DNA from: Rhizobium mesosinicum
Lineage (GTDB): Bacteria > Pseudomonadota > Alphaproteobacteria > Rhizobiales > Rhizobiaceae
Direction of reading: 5' to 3'
DNA: 64,000 nt
Assembly (NCBI RefSeq): GCF_019511345.1
Contig: NZ_JAEUAK010000013.1
Location: 62,001-126,000, forward strand
Part shown: positions 51,396-59,551 of the stretch, piece after piece
Position numbering within the stretch: the stretch's first letter is position 1
How the letters are laid out: each line of letters opens with the position of its first letter
Notes under the pieces: generated by a model
Database searches by the model: none
What the model was told of the DNA's origin: nothing
The model's input: only the letters and a program-made list of their open reading frames with translations
Position numbers and translations under genes: made by a program

Positions 51396-51407
51396 GTAAA
51401 CGTTTTC
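51396..51407. promoter_or_regulatory. Third LacI-type operator at the regulator gene
   Basis: GTAAACGTTTTC has the same AAACGTTT core (51398-51405), 160 bp from operator 2, and lies 48 bp before the regulator start. It suggests autoregulation or DNA looping. It also argues that the in-frame ATG at 51410, just 3 bp away, is not the true start. Confidence 0.7.
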
Positions 51408-51454
51408 TCATGGCAATAAGATCGATAACACGTTCCGGAAGAAAGATCGCCGCG

Positions 51455-52501
51455 ATGAAGGGTATCCGCCAGCTCGCAGAACATCTCGATATATCCATCG
51501 GGACGGTTTCGCGCGCGCTGAACGGCAAGGCTGATGTCAATGAAGAGACGCGAAAGCGCGTGTTGGCTGCGGCCGAAGAGTTTGGTTATGTCGCCAACCA
51601 GTCTGGCCGCAGCCTTCGCCAAGGCACGACTAACGTTATCGGCTTGATGATCGAGACCAGCAAGGAAACGGTCGAAAATAGCGACAACTTCTTTCTCGGA
51701 GTGACGGGCGGGCTGCAGAGCGTGCTTTCACGCCACAAGCTCGATCTCGTCATGCTCCCCTGCCCGAGCGACGAGGACCCCTACGAATATTTGAAGCGCA
51801 TGGTGGCGCGCCGCGTCGTCGACGCGATGATCATCTCCGCGACACAACGCATCGACAAGCGGATCGATCTGCTCGTCAAGGCAAAAATCCCCTTCGTCGC
51901 GCTCGGCCGCAGCTCTTCGGGCGGCGGCAACTTCACCTGGATCGACCTTGATTTCGAAGGCGTTGCGACCAGCGCCGTCGACCGGCTTGTCGCCAAGGGC
52001 CATCGTCGTATTGCGATCGCCGCTCCTTCGGGCGAGATCAATCTCGGCTATATCTTCGTGGACGCCTATCGAAAGGCTCTGGAGACGCACGGGATCAAAT
52101 ATGATCCGAAGCTGGTGATCCGCGTGAAATCAAGCGAACAGGGCGGCTACCAGGCCGGCCAGGAGTTGCTGCTGATCGAAGACAGACCGACGGCCATCAT
52201 TCTCATCTACGAACTGATGGCGATCGGCCTCTACCGCCGCCTTGTTGAAGCCGGCGTTGTCCCAGGCCGGGATCTTGCCGTTATCGGCTTTCGCGAGGAA
52301 CCACGCGCAAAATTCCTCCAGCCCACGCTGACATGCTTCCGCATGTCGCTGCCCGACCTCGGCGCTGCACTTGCCGAAACCTTGCTTGCAGGCATGCCGG
52401 CCTATTCCGAGATCTACCGCAACGGCGCGCGCAACCGGATCTGGCCGCTAGAGCTTGTGCCCGGGGAAAGCGATGCTTTCTTCAGAGAACCTAAAACGTG
52501 A
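51455..52501 (+). CDS. LacI-family transcriptional regulator
   Basis: About 348 residues. It opens MKGIRQLAEHLDISIGTVSR, a helix-turn-helix directly at the N-terminus as usual for LacI, then the hinge with FGYVANQSGRSLRQG and a sugar-binding core (NVIGLMIETSKETVENSDNFFLGVTGGLQSVL; DVDLDFEG-like WIDLDFEGVATSAVDRLVAKGHRRIAIAA; DLAVIGFREEPRAKFLQPTLTC). I choose ATG 51455 because the upstream ATG (51410) abuts an operator and has no ribosome binding site. It is divergent from the third importer operon and is its probable repressor. Confidence 0.93.
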   Translation: MKGIRQLAEHLDISIGTVSRALNGKADVNEETRKRVLAAAEEFGYVANQSGRSLRQGTTNVIGLMIETSKETVENSDNFFLGVTGGLQSVLSRHKLDLVMLPCPSDEDPYEYLKRMVARRVVDAMIISATQRIDKRIDLLVKAKIPFVALGRSSSGGGNFTWIDLDFEGVATSAVDRLVAKGHRRIAIAAPSGEINLGYIFVDAYRKALETHGIKYDPKLVIRVKSSEQGGYQAGQELLLIEDRPTAIILIYELMAIGLYRRLVEAGVVPGRDLAVIGFREEPRAKFLQPTLTCFRMSLPDLGAALAETLLAGMPAYSEIYRNGARNRIWPLELVPGESDAFFREPKT

Positions 52502-52595
52502 CGCAATATGCGTCGCTCGATCCATATTTCGACAAGAGACGAACGGTCTCACGCAAATCCCTTCATGCCGCCCGTTTCGCCGACGGCAGATTCAA

Positions 52596-53189
52596 TCAAA
52601 GTTGGTACCAAACCCGCGGGTTGTCTCCCGACTGGATCATCAGCCAGCGAAGATCCGTATCCTTCCAGCCCTTGATCGCGTTCGAGCGGTTGTCGAGCAC
52701 CAGATCGCCCTGATCGGTCTTGACGACGAGAACCGCATGCCCTTCGCCAGCGGGCGTCTTGGTCACGGCGATCCGAAGCGCTTTTGCTGACCAGCCCATG
52801 GCGATGAGATGGTCACGCTTCGTCAGCGCGAAATCTTCACAGTCGCCGGACTTCACATTCACCTGCCAGACATCGCCCTGATCGGGCCTGTCATTGACCG
52901 GCCGGATCGAGCGGTTGACGGAGGCGTTGACGGCCCGAAGCTGCTTGTCTGCGAAAGGGCTCAGGAAGATTTCGGACGCGCCGCCGCCAGCAGCACATTC
53001 GTCTGGATTCTGTGCGCAAAACATCACATGCGCGAAAGGGGCTGAAGTGCGGCGCTTTTCCGAGATATAGCTGATTGCCGGCGCTGTTTTCAGCGCGCGG
53101 GCAAAGCCGCCGGGACCAGCAGCCTCAGCAGTCTGAACCGCAAACAGAGATGCAAGCGCCACCGTCGCAATCAGTGCATGCTTGAACAT
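52596..53189 (-). CDS. Bacterial transglutaminase-like cysteine proteinase (BTLCP)
   Basis: 197 residues. Signal peptide MFKHALIATVALASLFAVQTAEA. The predicted catalytic triad of the BTLCP family is present: C117 (SGDCEDFALTKRDHL), H151 (GEGHAVLVV) and D166 (LVLDNRS). The family is abundant in Rhizobiales and is thought to be periplasmic, with protease or cross-linking activity; substrates unknown. The frame extends upstream, but the ATG at 53189 puts the signal peptide first and has GGGG upstream. Convergent with the LacI-family gene. Confidence 0.9.
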   Translation of the reverse strand: MFKHALIATVALASLFAVQTAEAAGPGGFARALKTAPAISYISEKRRTSAPFAHVMFCAQNPDECAAGGGASEIFLSPFADKQLRAVNASVNRSIRPVNDRPDQGDVWQVNVKSGDCEDFALTKRDHLIAMGWSAKALRIAVTKTPAGEGHAVLVVKTDQGDLVLDNRSNAIKGWKDTDLRWLMIQSGDNPRVWYQL

Positions 53190-53466
53190 TTTCTTACCCC
53201 GCTTCGACGACCGCGGTGCGGTCAGATGCACATGCCGGTTAAAGCCGGTTTTCTAATCCTTAGGCTGAAGCTCTATCCAGCTTCGACCGATGACCGGGAC
53301 CATACGGGGAAGGAATCTCGATCCCTTTAAATCAATCCGAACAATTTTAACGGATCCTGTTTTTGGCGGCAGTTGAACGCACTTTGGCCGCTTCCGATCC
53401 GAATGCCGCATCGGCATAGGACAGGGTTGCAAAGTTCGATTAATTCTTGCAGAGACAGGCGTAGCG

Positions 53467-54957
53467 GTGCCGGAGGGGCGATCGCCATCTAAAAAGTTAT
53501 TCACCGTGGCTGTGACGGACAGATTGAAGACCATTTTTGCCGGCCTTTACAGCACTCTCGTGCTGGCTGCCGTCATTCCGTTCGGCCTCGTCGACGCCAG
53601 ACCTTTCGCCGCGGTCGCCATCTGCATGTTTGCGCTGAGCGCAGCCTCCCTGCTGCTCTTCGGAGAGCCCCGGCGCGGCCGCTGGGTCTTCGTCTTTGCA
53701 CTGCAGCTCTTCATCGTCACCTCGGCTTGGATCGTTATCCAAACGGTCCACATACCCTGGCCCTTTCTTGCCAATCCAATCTGGAAGGACGCAAACCTCC
53801 TCGCCGGCTTATCGAGGGATACAATTTCGGTCGCGCCGGCCGACACACTCGCCTCCCTCCTGTATATAGCGCTGCCGGCCATGACCTTTTTGACCGGCCT
53901 CATCATTGCCGATACAGACAGGCGGGCGCGTCGTATCTTACTCGTGCTTGCCATTGGTGCAGGCTTGATTTCGCTGTTCGGCCTCGGTCAGTTCTTGATG
54001 TTTCCGAAGATGTTGCTGACCGAGAACAAGCGCTATTATCTCGACAGCCTCACCGCCGTCTTCGTCAACCGCAACACGGCAGCGACCTTCCTGGGGGTTG
54101 GTTTTCTGCTGCTTGCAACATTCGCTTCGGAAAACGGCCGCGCCTATTTCGGTTTCTCATCCGCTCCCTCCGGAAGTTTCAACGAAGGCCTGGCTTTCTG
54201 GTTTTTCGCCGGCCTTGGCCTTTGTTGCCTGACCGCTTTGATGCTTACTCAATCTCGCGCCGGGCTTGCCGCAACTGGCATCGGCGCTCTCCTGTACCTC
54301 CCCTATCTTGCCAGCCAGTGGAAGAGCAGACGCTCCAGGCTTCCCTCGCGAGCGAGCAGATCGCCGCCCCGGAAATGGCTGCCCGCAGCCGGCGCAATTG
54401 CCGTCATCCTCGTTTTCGCGATGATTTTTGGCGGGAGAGCGATCTTGCGTGCCGACCAGAGGGGGGCGGACGATGACCGCTTTTGTGTATGGTCCGGTAC
54501 GATGCACGCTCTCTCTCAGAACTGGCTGCAGGGGACCGGGTTCGGCACGTTCCGCACCGTCTTTTCGGCCTATCGTACGCCCGGTTGCGGGATCGGTGGG
54601 ATCGTCGACAGGGCGCATAATTCCTACTTGGAAGGCTTCTTGACGCTTGGGATCATGTTCCCAATCGGCGTTATCCTGATTTTTCTCGTCCTCGCGCGTG
54701 CTTTTTGGAACGGCTACCGGGCTCGTCGTCGTCAGAGGCACTATCCAATTCTAGGTTGCGCCTCGGTTTTATTGGCGGCGACACATTCCGCTGTCGATTT
54801 CTCGCTTCAGATCCCCGGTTTCGCCATCTTCTTTACGGGCCTTCTGGCGCCGGTCATTTCAATTTGCTGCAGTCGCGAAGAAAGAGTCAGCGAAAACAAC
54901 AGCGACGTTCCGGCGGGCCTGCGAATCGAGCGCTCGGCTGAGATTTCTGAAATATGA
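53467..54957 (+). CDS. O-antigen ligase/Wzy-like polysaccharide polymerase
   Basis: 496 residues with about ten to twelve predicted membrane helices. The family block is near the end of the large periplasmic loop: RFCVWSGTMHALSQNWLQGTGFGTFRTVFSAYRTPGCGIGGIVDRAHNSYLEGFLTLGI, with the conserved G-x-G-x-x-T-F and H-N-x-x-L-E elements of the Wzy_C/ligase family. It would polymerise or ligate polyprenol-linked repeat units in the inner membrane. The start is uncertain: GTG at 53467 as given, or another GTG 13 or 15 codons later. It heads the polysaccharide locus, 251 bp upstream of the export lipoprotein gene. Confidence 0.88.
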   Translation: MPEGRSPSKKLFTVAVTDRLKTIFAGLYSTLVLAAVIPFGLVDARPFAAVAICMFALSAASLLLFGEPRRGRWVFVFALQLFIVTSAWIVIQTVHIPWPFLANPIWKDANLLAGLSRDTISVAPADTLASLLYIALPAMTFLTGLIIADTDRRARRILLVLAIGAGLISLFGLGQFLMFPKMLLTENKRYYLDSLTAVFVNRNTAATFLGVGFLLLATFASENGRAYFGFSSAPSGSFNEGLAFWFFAGLGLCCLTALMLTQSRAGLAATGIGALLYLPYLASQWKSRRSRLPSRASRSPPRKWLPAAGAIAVILVFAMIFGGRAILRADQRGADDDRFCVWSGTMHALSQNWLQGTGFGTFRTVFSAYRTPGCGIGGIVDRAHNSYLEGFLTLGIMFPIGVILIFLVLARAFWNGYRARRRQRHYPILGCASVLLAATHSAVDFSLQIPGFAIFFTGLLAPVISICCSREERVSENNSDVPAGLRIERSAEISEI

Positions 54958-55208
54958 CCGTTTGAAGGCCGACATCACATAAATTCGCCATCAAGAAGAC
55001 TCCAAATATTCGTTCTAGTTGCATCCCAATTATTGCAGAATCCCTACGTATCGCCCTCTGCTAATTTACCATAACCCAGACAATCCTAGTTGCCCTATTG
55101 CCACAATAACCTTCTGTTAGGTATGCAGCATCTGATGGGGGCGGATATCTACTTGTGTTTTAAGCTAGCACCGGGCTAAACGGTTTTAGTGCTATACCAG
55201 ATAGGGTC

Positions 55209-56420
55209 ATGATGGGCATTCCTGTAACTCGACGCGGCGGCATCATTGTATCGATGCTGATCGCGCTTTCCAGCTGCACTTCTCTCCCTCGGTCCGGTCC
55301 GGACCACACGGAAATCGACCGCGCTGCAGCAATTAAGGTCACGACACCCAACCGAAAGGTCGGCATCGACTACGTGCTGATTGACTTAAACAAGGGAATT
55401 TTACCGTATTTCGACAAGATCCCGACGAGCTCGCTGCGCACCGGTTTCGGCGGTGGTCGCGGCGGAGCCCCGGATATCCCGCTTGGTTTCGGCGATGTCG
55501 TGCAGGTTTCAATTTTCGAAGCTCAGTCAGGTGGTCTCTTCATTCCATCCGATGCCGGCAGCCGTCCCGGCAATTACATTACCCTGCCTCAGCAGACGAT
55601 CGACAAGGCTGGTACGATCAGCATTCCTTACGCAGGCCGGGTTCCCGCTGCCGGTCGGATGAAAGAACAGGTCGAGCAGGAGATCGAAGACCGGCTGGCA
55701 AGCCGCGCTATCGAACCTCAGGTGATTCTGACGACCAACAGCAGCCGCTCCTCCGAAGTGGCCGTCGTCGGCGATGTCAATGATCCGCAAAAGATCGTTC
55801 TTTCGCCGGCCGGTGATCGTATCCTCGATGCGATCTCCCAGGCAGGCGGCCTTACGACCCCGAATATCGAGACCAACGTCACATTGCAGCGCCGCGGCAA
55901 AACGGCAACTGTCGCTTACGAAACTCTGCTGAAGAACCCGTCCGAAAACATCTACCTTGCGCCGGGCGACACGGTTTCGGTCGAGCACGAGCGCCGCACA
56001 TTCATCGCGCTTGGTGCTTCCGGCACCAACAACCGCATCGACTTCGAGGATTCGAACCTCACCCTTGGCGAAGCTATGGCTAAGGCCGGCGGCCTCGTCG
56101 ATACGCGAGCGGATCCGCGGGAGGTCGTGGTTTATCGTAAGGTCGACCGCGGTATTCTTCAGCGCCTGAACATCGACACCGGCCGCTTCAAGGACGACCA
56201 GGTGCCGGTCATCTTCCGAGCGAACCTGCGCGATCCGGCAACTTTGTTCGCGGTTCAGGAGTTCCGCATGATGGACAAGGACGTCCTGTATATCTCCAAC
56301 TCGGATTCTGTTGAGCTCGTGAAGTTCCTCGACATCGTGAACTCGGTTACCTCCACGGTCAGAGGCGTATCTAACGATGCCCTCGATACCCGCGACGCGA
56401 TCCGAGATCTTGGAGATTAA
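55209..56420 (+). CDS. Outer-membrane polysaccharide export lipoprotein (Wza/OPX family)
   Basis: 403 residues. Lipobox ending at Cys23 (LIALSSC). The Poly_export domain (PDIPLGFGDVVQVSIFEAQ, then YITLPQQTIDKAGTISIPYAGRVPAAGRMKEQVEQEIEDRLASRAIEPQVILT, about 95-180) is followed by SLBB-type repeats (SEVAVVGDVNDPQKIVLSPAGDRILDAISQAGGLT and RTFIALGASGTNNRIDFEDSNLTLGEAMAKAGGLVD). It forms the outer-membrane export channel with the PCP kinase encoded at 59.6 kb. AGGG precedes a double ATG (55209 or 55212). A terminator follows. The 251 bp upstream look AT-rich and likely hold its promoter. Confidence 0.93.
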   Translation: MMGIPVTRRGGIIVSMLIALSSCTSLPRSGPDHTEIDRAAAIKVTTPNRKVGIDYVLIDLNKGILPYFDKIPTSSLRTGFGGGRGGAPDIPLGFGDVVQVSIFEAQSGGLFIPSDAGSRPGNYITLPQQTIDKAGTISIPYAGRVPAAGRMKEQVEQEIEDRLASRAIEPQVILTTNSSRSSEVAVVGDVNDPQKIVLSPAGDRILDAISQAGGLTTPNIETNVTLQRRGKTATVAYETLLKNPSENIYLAPGDTVSVEHERRTFIALGASGTNNRIDFEDSNLTLGEAMAKAGGLVDTRADPREVVVYRKVDRGILQRLNIDTGRFKDDQVPVIFRANLRDPATLFAVQEFRMMDKDVLYISNSDSVELVKFLDIVNSVTSTVRGVSNDALDTRDAIRDLGD

Positions 56421-56468
56421 ATATATTGAGCAATACTTGGCGAACCTGATATCGAACGGGCTGGCGCG

Positions 56469-56504
56469 TAACGGAACTTATGTTATGAGTTCCGTTATCT
56501 TTTG
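56469..56504 (+). terminator. Rho-independent terminator after the OPX gene
   Basis: TAACGGAACT / AGTTCCGTTA, perfect 10-bp stem with a 9-nt loop, followed by TCTTTTG. Confidence 0.8.
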
Positions 56505-56534
56505 ACAGTCCGCTATCTTTAAGAGCCCTGAGGC

Positions 56535-57212
56535 ATGATAAACGCAAACAACCTAGTAAAAGGCATGGCCGCCCTTGCATTCGGCGCTCTTTGCTTTGCG
56601 ACATCGTCTTTTGCAGGTAATTGCATTTCGCATCCAGGCGCGGCGAGCAGTTTGCAGATGGACGCCTTCAAAGCCGCTCCGGCAAGCATTCTTGCGGGCA
56701 ATCCGTCCGACGGTCTTCTCGCTGGCTCAGTTCGCACTCTCGCAGCAACCGAAACAACCCTGACGGCAACGCTGCTGACGCTGGCAGCCGAACCAGCGAC
56801 AACGGATGCCCAAAGAGCAGCTATTGGCGCCGGCCTCGGGCGCGCCGTCAACGTTTGCCGTCCGCTGCACCCCGATCTCGCTGACGAGATTGCGGCAGCT
56901 GTCGCAGCGGCAATCGTTAGCAACCCGGCGCTCGGGAGCTTCCGCACGGCATTTGAAGCTTCGCTGATCGGCCAGACAGCTGTTGCAGCACTCGGCGGCG
57001 CGGGCGCGGGCGCTGCAGGCGGCGGTGATATCAGCGGTCCTGGTGCATCAGGTTTGGGTGGACCGGCGGTTGGCGCGAATCGTGGCGGCGCGACCCAGGG
57101 CGGAGGTTCGCTCCAGACGAACGCTTCAGGCCCGGGTTCGCTCCAGACGGGTGCTTCAGGCGGCGGCAATTTTACGACTATTCTCAACAATTCTGTCAGC
57201 GGCAGCATCTAA
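56535..57212 (+). CDS. Exported Gly/Ala-rich protein of unknown function in the polysaccharide locus
   Basis: 225 residues. Signal peptide MINANNLVKGMAALAFGALC to SSFAG. The mature N-terminal half is alanine-rich and helical with two cysteines (GNCISHPG and VNVCRPLHPDL), possibly one disulfide. The C-terminal 80 residues are glycine-rich and low in complexity, with two tandem GSLQT(N/G)ASG repeats, ending NFTTILNNSVSGSI. No family recognised. It is flanked by terminators, so it has its own transcript between the export lipoprotein and a second unknown gene. It could be an export accessory or a surface/matrix protein; that is a guess from context. Confidence 0.8.
   Translation: MINANNLVKGMAALAFGALCFATSSFAGNCISHPGAASSLQMDAFKAAPASILAGNPSDGLLAGSVRTLAATETTLTATLLTLAAEPATTDAQRAAIGAGLGRAVNVCRPLHPDLADEIAAAVAAAIVSNPALGSFRTAFEASLIGQTAVAALGGAGAGAAGGGDISGPGASGLGGPAVGANRGGATQGGGSLQTNASGPGSLQTGASGGGNFTTILNNSVSGSI
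57105..57164 (+). repeat. 30-bp tandem repeat inside the Gly-rich protein gene
   Basis: Two copies of a 30-bp unit starting GGTTCGCTCCAGACG (57105-57134 and 57135-57164), encoding GSLQTNASGP and GSLQTGASGG. In frame; copy number could vary between strains. Confidence 0.75.
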
Positions 57213-57241
57213 TCCGATTTCGAAATTAGCGTAGTGCATTC

Positions 57242-57270
57242 AAGAGGGGCCGTTCGGCCTCTCTTCTTTT
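57242..57270 (+). terminator. Rho-independent terminator after the Gly-rich protein gene
   Basis: AAGAGGGGCC / GGCCTCTCTT, a 10-bp stem with one G-U pair and a GTTC loop, followed by CTTTTCCC. Confidence 0.75.
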
Positions 57271-57361
57271 CCCTTCAGCATTTAAAGAAAAGCTCCTATC
57301 TCGCGCGAGCCATGCAGGCGGTGGAGCCGATCGTTCCTGAAGCAGGTCGGATCCGTAGGAC

Positions 57362-58132
57362 ATGTCTCATCACGTCAACGCAAGCAGACAAACGCGGCGA
57401 AGAAGCGCGGCCCCGATCGCGCTGCCAATTCCTTCTCCCTTAGGCCTCCTTTTCATTCTGACTGCCGTCACGTTGCTAACCTTTGCCGTTGCCGATATCA
57501 GGCAATCGGCACGATTTGCCGATATCTTTCTGGTCGCGACGAGACTTGAGCAATCAGAACAGGTAAGCCCTGAAACGCTTGCAAGGACGGCGGCCGACAC
57601 CGACACGATCGTCTCCGGAGATTATTGCCGCTCCGATATCGTTATGGCAGGCACGACACTCGTCCTGGATAGGCTGGATACGGCCAATGAGATCACCGGC
57701 TACGAGGCCTGGGCCAAGGCTGCAGACGACGCCGAACGGTATATGCGCCACGCCGTCTCCTGTATGCCGACGGAAAGCAACCTCTGGCTCCGGCTCGCGG
57801 TCGTTCGTGCCGTGATCGCCCAGGAACCAAAATCAATTGCCCGGCTGATGACGATGTCGGCCCGTCTCGCACCCGCAGACGAGTTCGCTCTTCTCGCCCG
57901 TCTCTACTTCTGGAACCATCTGAACGTGACAACGCTCAAAAATGCACAAACCACCGTCGAAAGCGATGTCAGCCTGCTCTTAAAGCTTGGAGATTCACGG
58001 AGAGTAGCGCCCGCATTGACGAGGATCAGCTCTGCCCTACTGCCCTATGTTAAGCAGGCCGGCACACAATTGCCGGCCAGCAAGAAGGGCTCGCTCACCT
58101 GGTTCGGCTTCAATCCTGACAAGCTGCCCTAG
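57362..58132 (+). CDS. Single-pass membrane protein of unknown function in the polysaccharide locus
   Basis: 256 residues. A basic N-terminus (RQTRRRS) precedes one membrane helix (LGLLFILTAVTLLTFAVADI, about 28-47); the remainder is probably periplasmic and helical, with two cysteines (GDYCRSDI and AVSCMPTES) and TPR-like helical spacing (WLRLAVVRAVIAQEPKSIARLMTMSARLAPADEFALLARLYFW). I recognise no family. It follows the Gly-rich protein gene and precedes, convergently with 14 bp, the phosphatase gene. It may assemble with the Wzy/OPX/PCP export system. Confidence 0.75.
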   Translation: MSHHVNASRQTRRRSAAPIALPIPSPLGLLFILTAVTLLTFAVADIRQSARFADIFLVATRLEQSEQVSPETLARTAADTDTIVSGDYCRSDIVMAGTTLVLDRLDTANEITGYEAWAKAADDAERYMRHAVSCMPTESNLWLRLAVVRAVIAQEPKSIARLMTMSARLAPADEFALLARLYFWNHLNVTTLKNAQTTVESDVSLLLKLGDSRRVAPALTRISSALLPYVKQAGTQLPASKKGSLTWFGFNPDKLP

Positions 58133-58146
58133 GGCAGGCAGCCGCG

Positions 58147-58980
58147 TCAGCGCAGGACGACTGCTTGGCGGTTCATGATGCGCAGCACCGTTAACCTGCC
58201 GGTGGCGAACGCGCCGGTATCGATGGCGATGCGACCATTACCAAAAAAAGGTTGAGCGACCGGAGTATGACCATGCACGACAAGCAAAGGCAGCTCGGGC
58301 CCTCGCGATAGAAAGGGCTCGCGAATCCAGAATAAATCCCTGTTTCTTTGCTCGGAAAGAGCAATGCCCGGCCTGATCCCGGCATGCACGAAAACAATGT
58401 CCCCCACAGTGACCATCGACGGCATCTCAGCCAGCAACTTTCTATGATGATCTGGAACGGCATCGTTGATCGCACGCTCTATCGCCCCATTGCTGCCATG
58501 CTTCAGCAAATAGGCGACATCGATCCCATATGATTTAAGCGTTTCCGAGCCGGCAAAGCGATACCAGCTCGGAAACAGATCCGGCTCCTCGAGCAATCGC
58601 AGAAATGCATCGTCGTGATTGCCGCACAACGTGACCTGTTTTATATTTGCCGGTGTTGACTTGCAGAGATGCTCAATAACATCCATGGAAGACGGACCAC
58701 GGTCCACGTAGTCCCCGAGCATGACTATCAACGCGGTACCCGTACATCTTGAAAAGTCCTCGAATATCTTCCGTTTTGCTTCGAGGAGTTTGCTGTAGCA
58801 GCCATGTATGTCGCCGATAGCGTAGATAACAGAGAAATCAGCCGCGTCGAAATGGAGCCTTTGCCGAATTTGGTCGCGAACTGCCGGAAGAGGCGTTCTT
58901 TTTCCTATAAGCTTCTGGAATACCCCAGATAGCGTCGGCTTTATAGAGCTTTTGTAGCGCTTCGCATGGGAATTCGGCAT
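58147..58980 (-). CDS. PPP-type metallophosphatase (serine/threonine phosphatase family)
   Basis: 277 residues. All PPP signature motifs are present: YAIGDIHGCYSKL (about 53-65), MLGDYVDRGPSS (about 90-101), LCGNHDDAFL (about 117-126), then VFVHAGIRPG and VVHGHTPV. It should be a binuclear-metal phosphatase dephosphorylating proteins or small phosphoesters. The N-terminal 45 residues are extra and basic. It is inserted on the opposite strand within the polysaccharide locus, upstream of and divergent from the tyrosine autokinase, so the kinase is a candidate substrate; that is inference. Confidence 0.92.
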   Translation of the reverse strand: MPNSHAKRYKSSIKPTLSGVFQKLIGKRTPLPAVRDQIRQRLHFDAADFSVIYAIGDIHGCYSKLLEAKRKIFEDFSRCTGTALIVMLGDYVDRGPSSMDVIEHLCKSTPANIKQVTLCGNHDDAFLRLLEEPDLFPSWYRFAGSETLKSYGIDVAYLLKHGSNGAIERAINDAVPDHHRKLLAEMPSMVTVGDIVFVHAGIRPGIALSEQRNRDLFWIREPFLSRGPELPLLVVHGHTPVAQPFFGNGRIAIDTGAFATGRLTVLRIMNRQAVVLR

Positions 58981-59551
58981 GCTTTTTAGATCCCAAAGGC
59001 CATGTAACTATGGGTCTCATTCGGAGTTTTTACATGCACAATAAATGGCCTCTCGATTTTGCGTCACAAAGTACTGCGGAATATTTACAATATCTCGCAA
59101 TCCTACGTCATCGTTGACGGTATTTACTGTTTGTCAGATCCGCACCACCTTAATTCCTGTGCACTATTTGATATAAATTTACGCCCCAAAACGATGACTG
59201 CGAGTTTATATTCCCCGCGGCGATACCCGCTATTACCATTCAACACATGAATAGACTCCGTACACACCGTGAGAAAGTTAAGTCCCTCTAAAAAAATCCG
59301 GACAGGTTGGGTGTCACAGCGATGTTGCAGCTTGCCAAGATAATCACTAAAAATCATCTGCCGCGCAAAGAGGGCGTGGAGCGATTGACGGTATCGAAGT
59401 CGGAACACTTTGTCCTGGTCTGAGCTTAAACATTGATTGACGCCACTCCATCATGTAGCGTGCGCCCACTTTCGATTGGCTTCCTGGAAGCATTTGATTA
59501 AGCGCACCTCAGACCTTTCACCGATATGACTCAACCAACGGAGGCCTCGGA
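58981..59551. other. Long divergent intergenic region before the tyrosine autokinase gene
   Basis: 571 bp of AT-rich DNA between the divergent phosphatase and autokinase genes. It must carry both promoters. I found no convincing small gene, and no hairpin with a T-tract that would mark an sRNA. Several TTGAC-like elements are present but none pairs with a good -10 sequence at proper spacing. Confidence 0.45.

Noticed and set aside
53403-53417. ATGCCG-CAT-CGGCAT palindrome upstream of the polymerase gene
   Set aside because: Only 6-bp arms; such palindromes are frequent by chance in GC-rich DNA, and no second copy or regulator supports it.
59124-59408. Minus-strand 94-codon frame in the autokinase promoter region
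   Set aside because: AT-rich composition unlike neighbouring genes, no ribosome binding site, no family.
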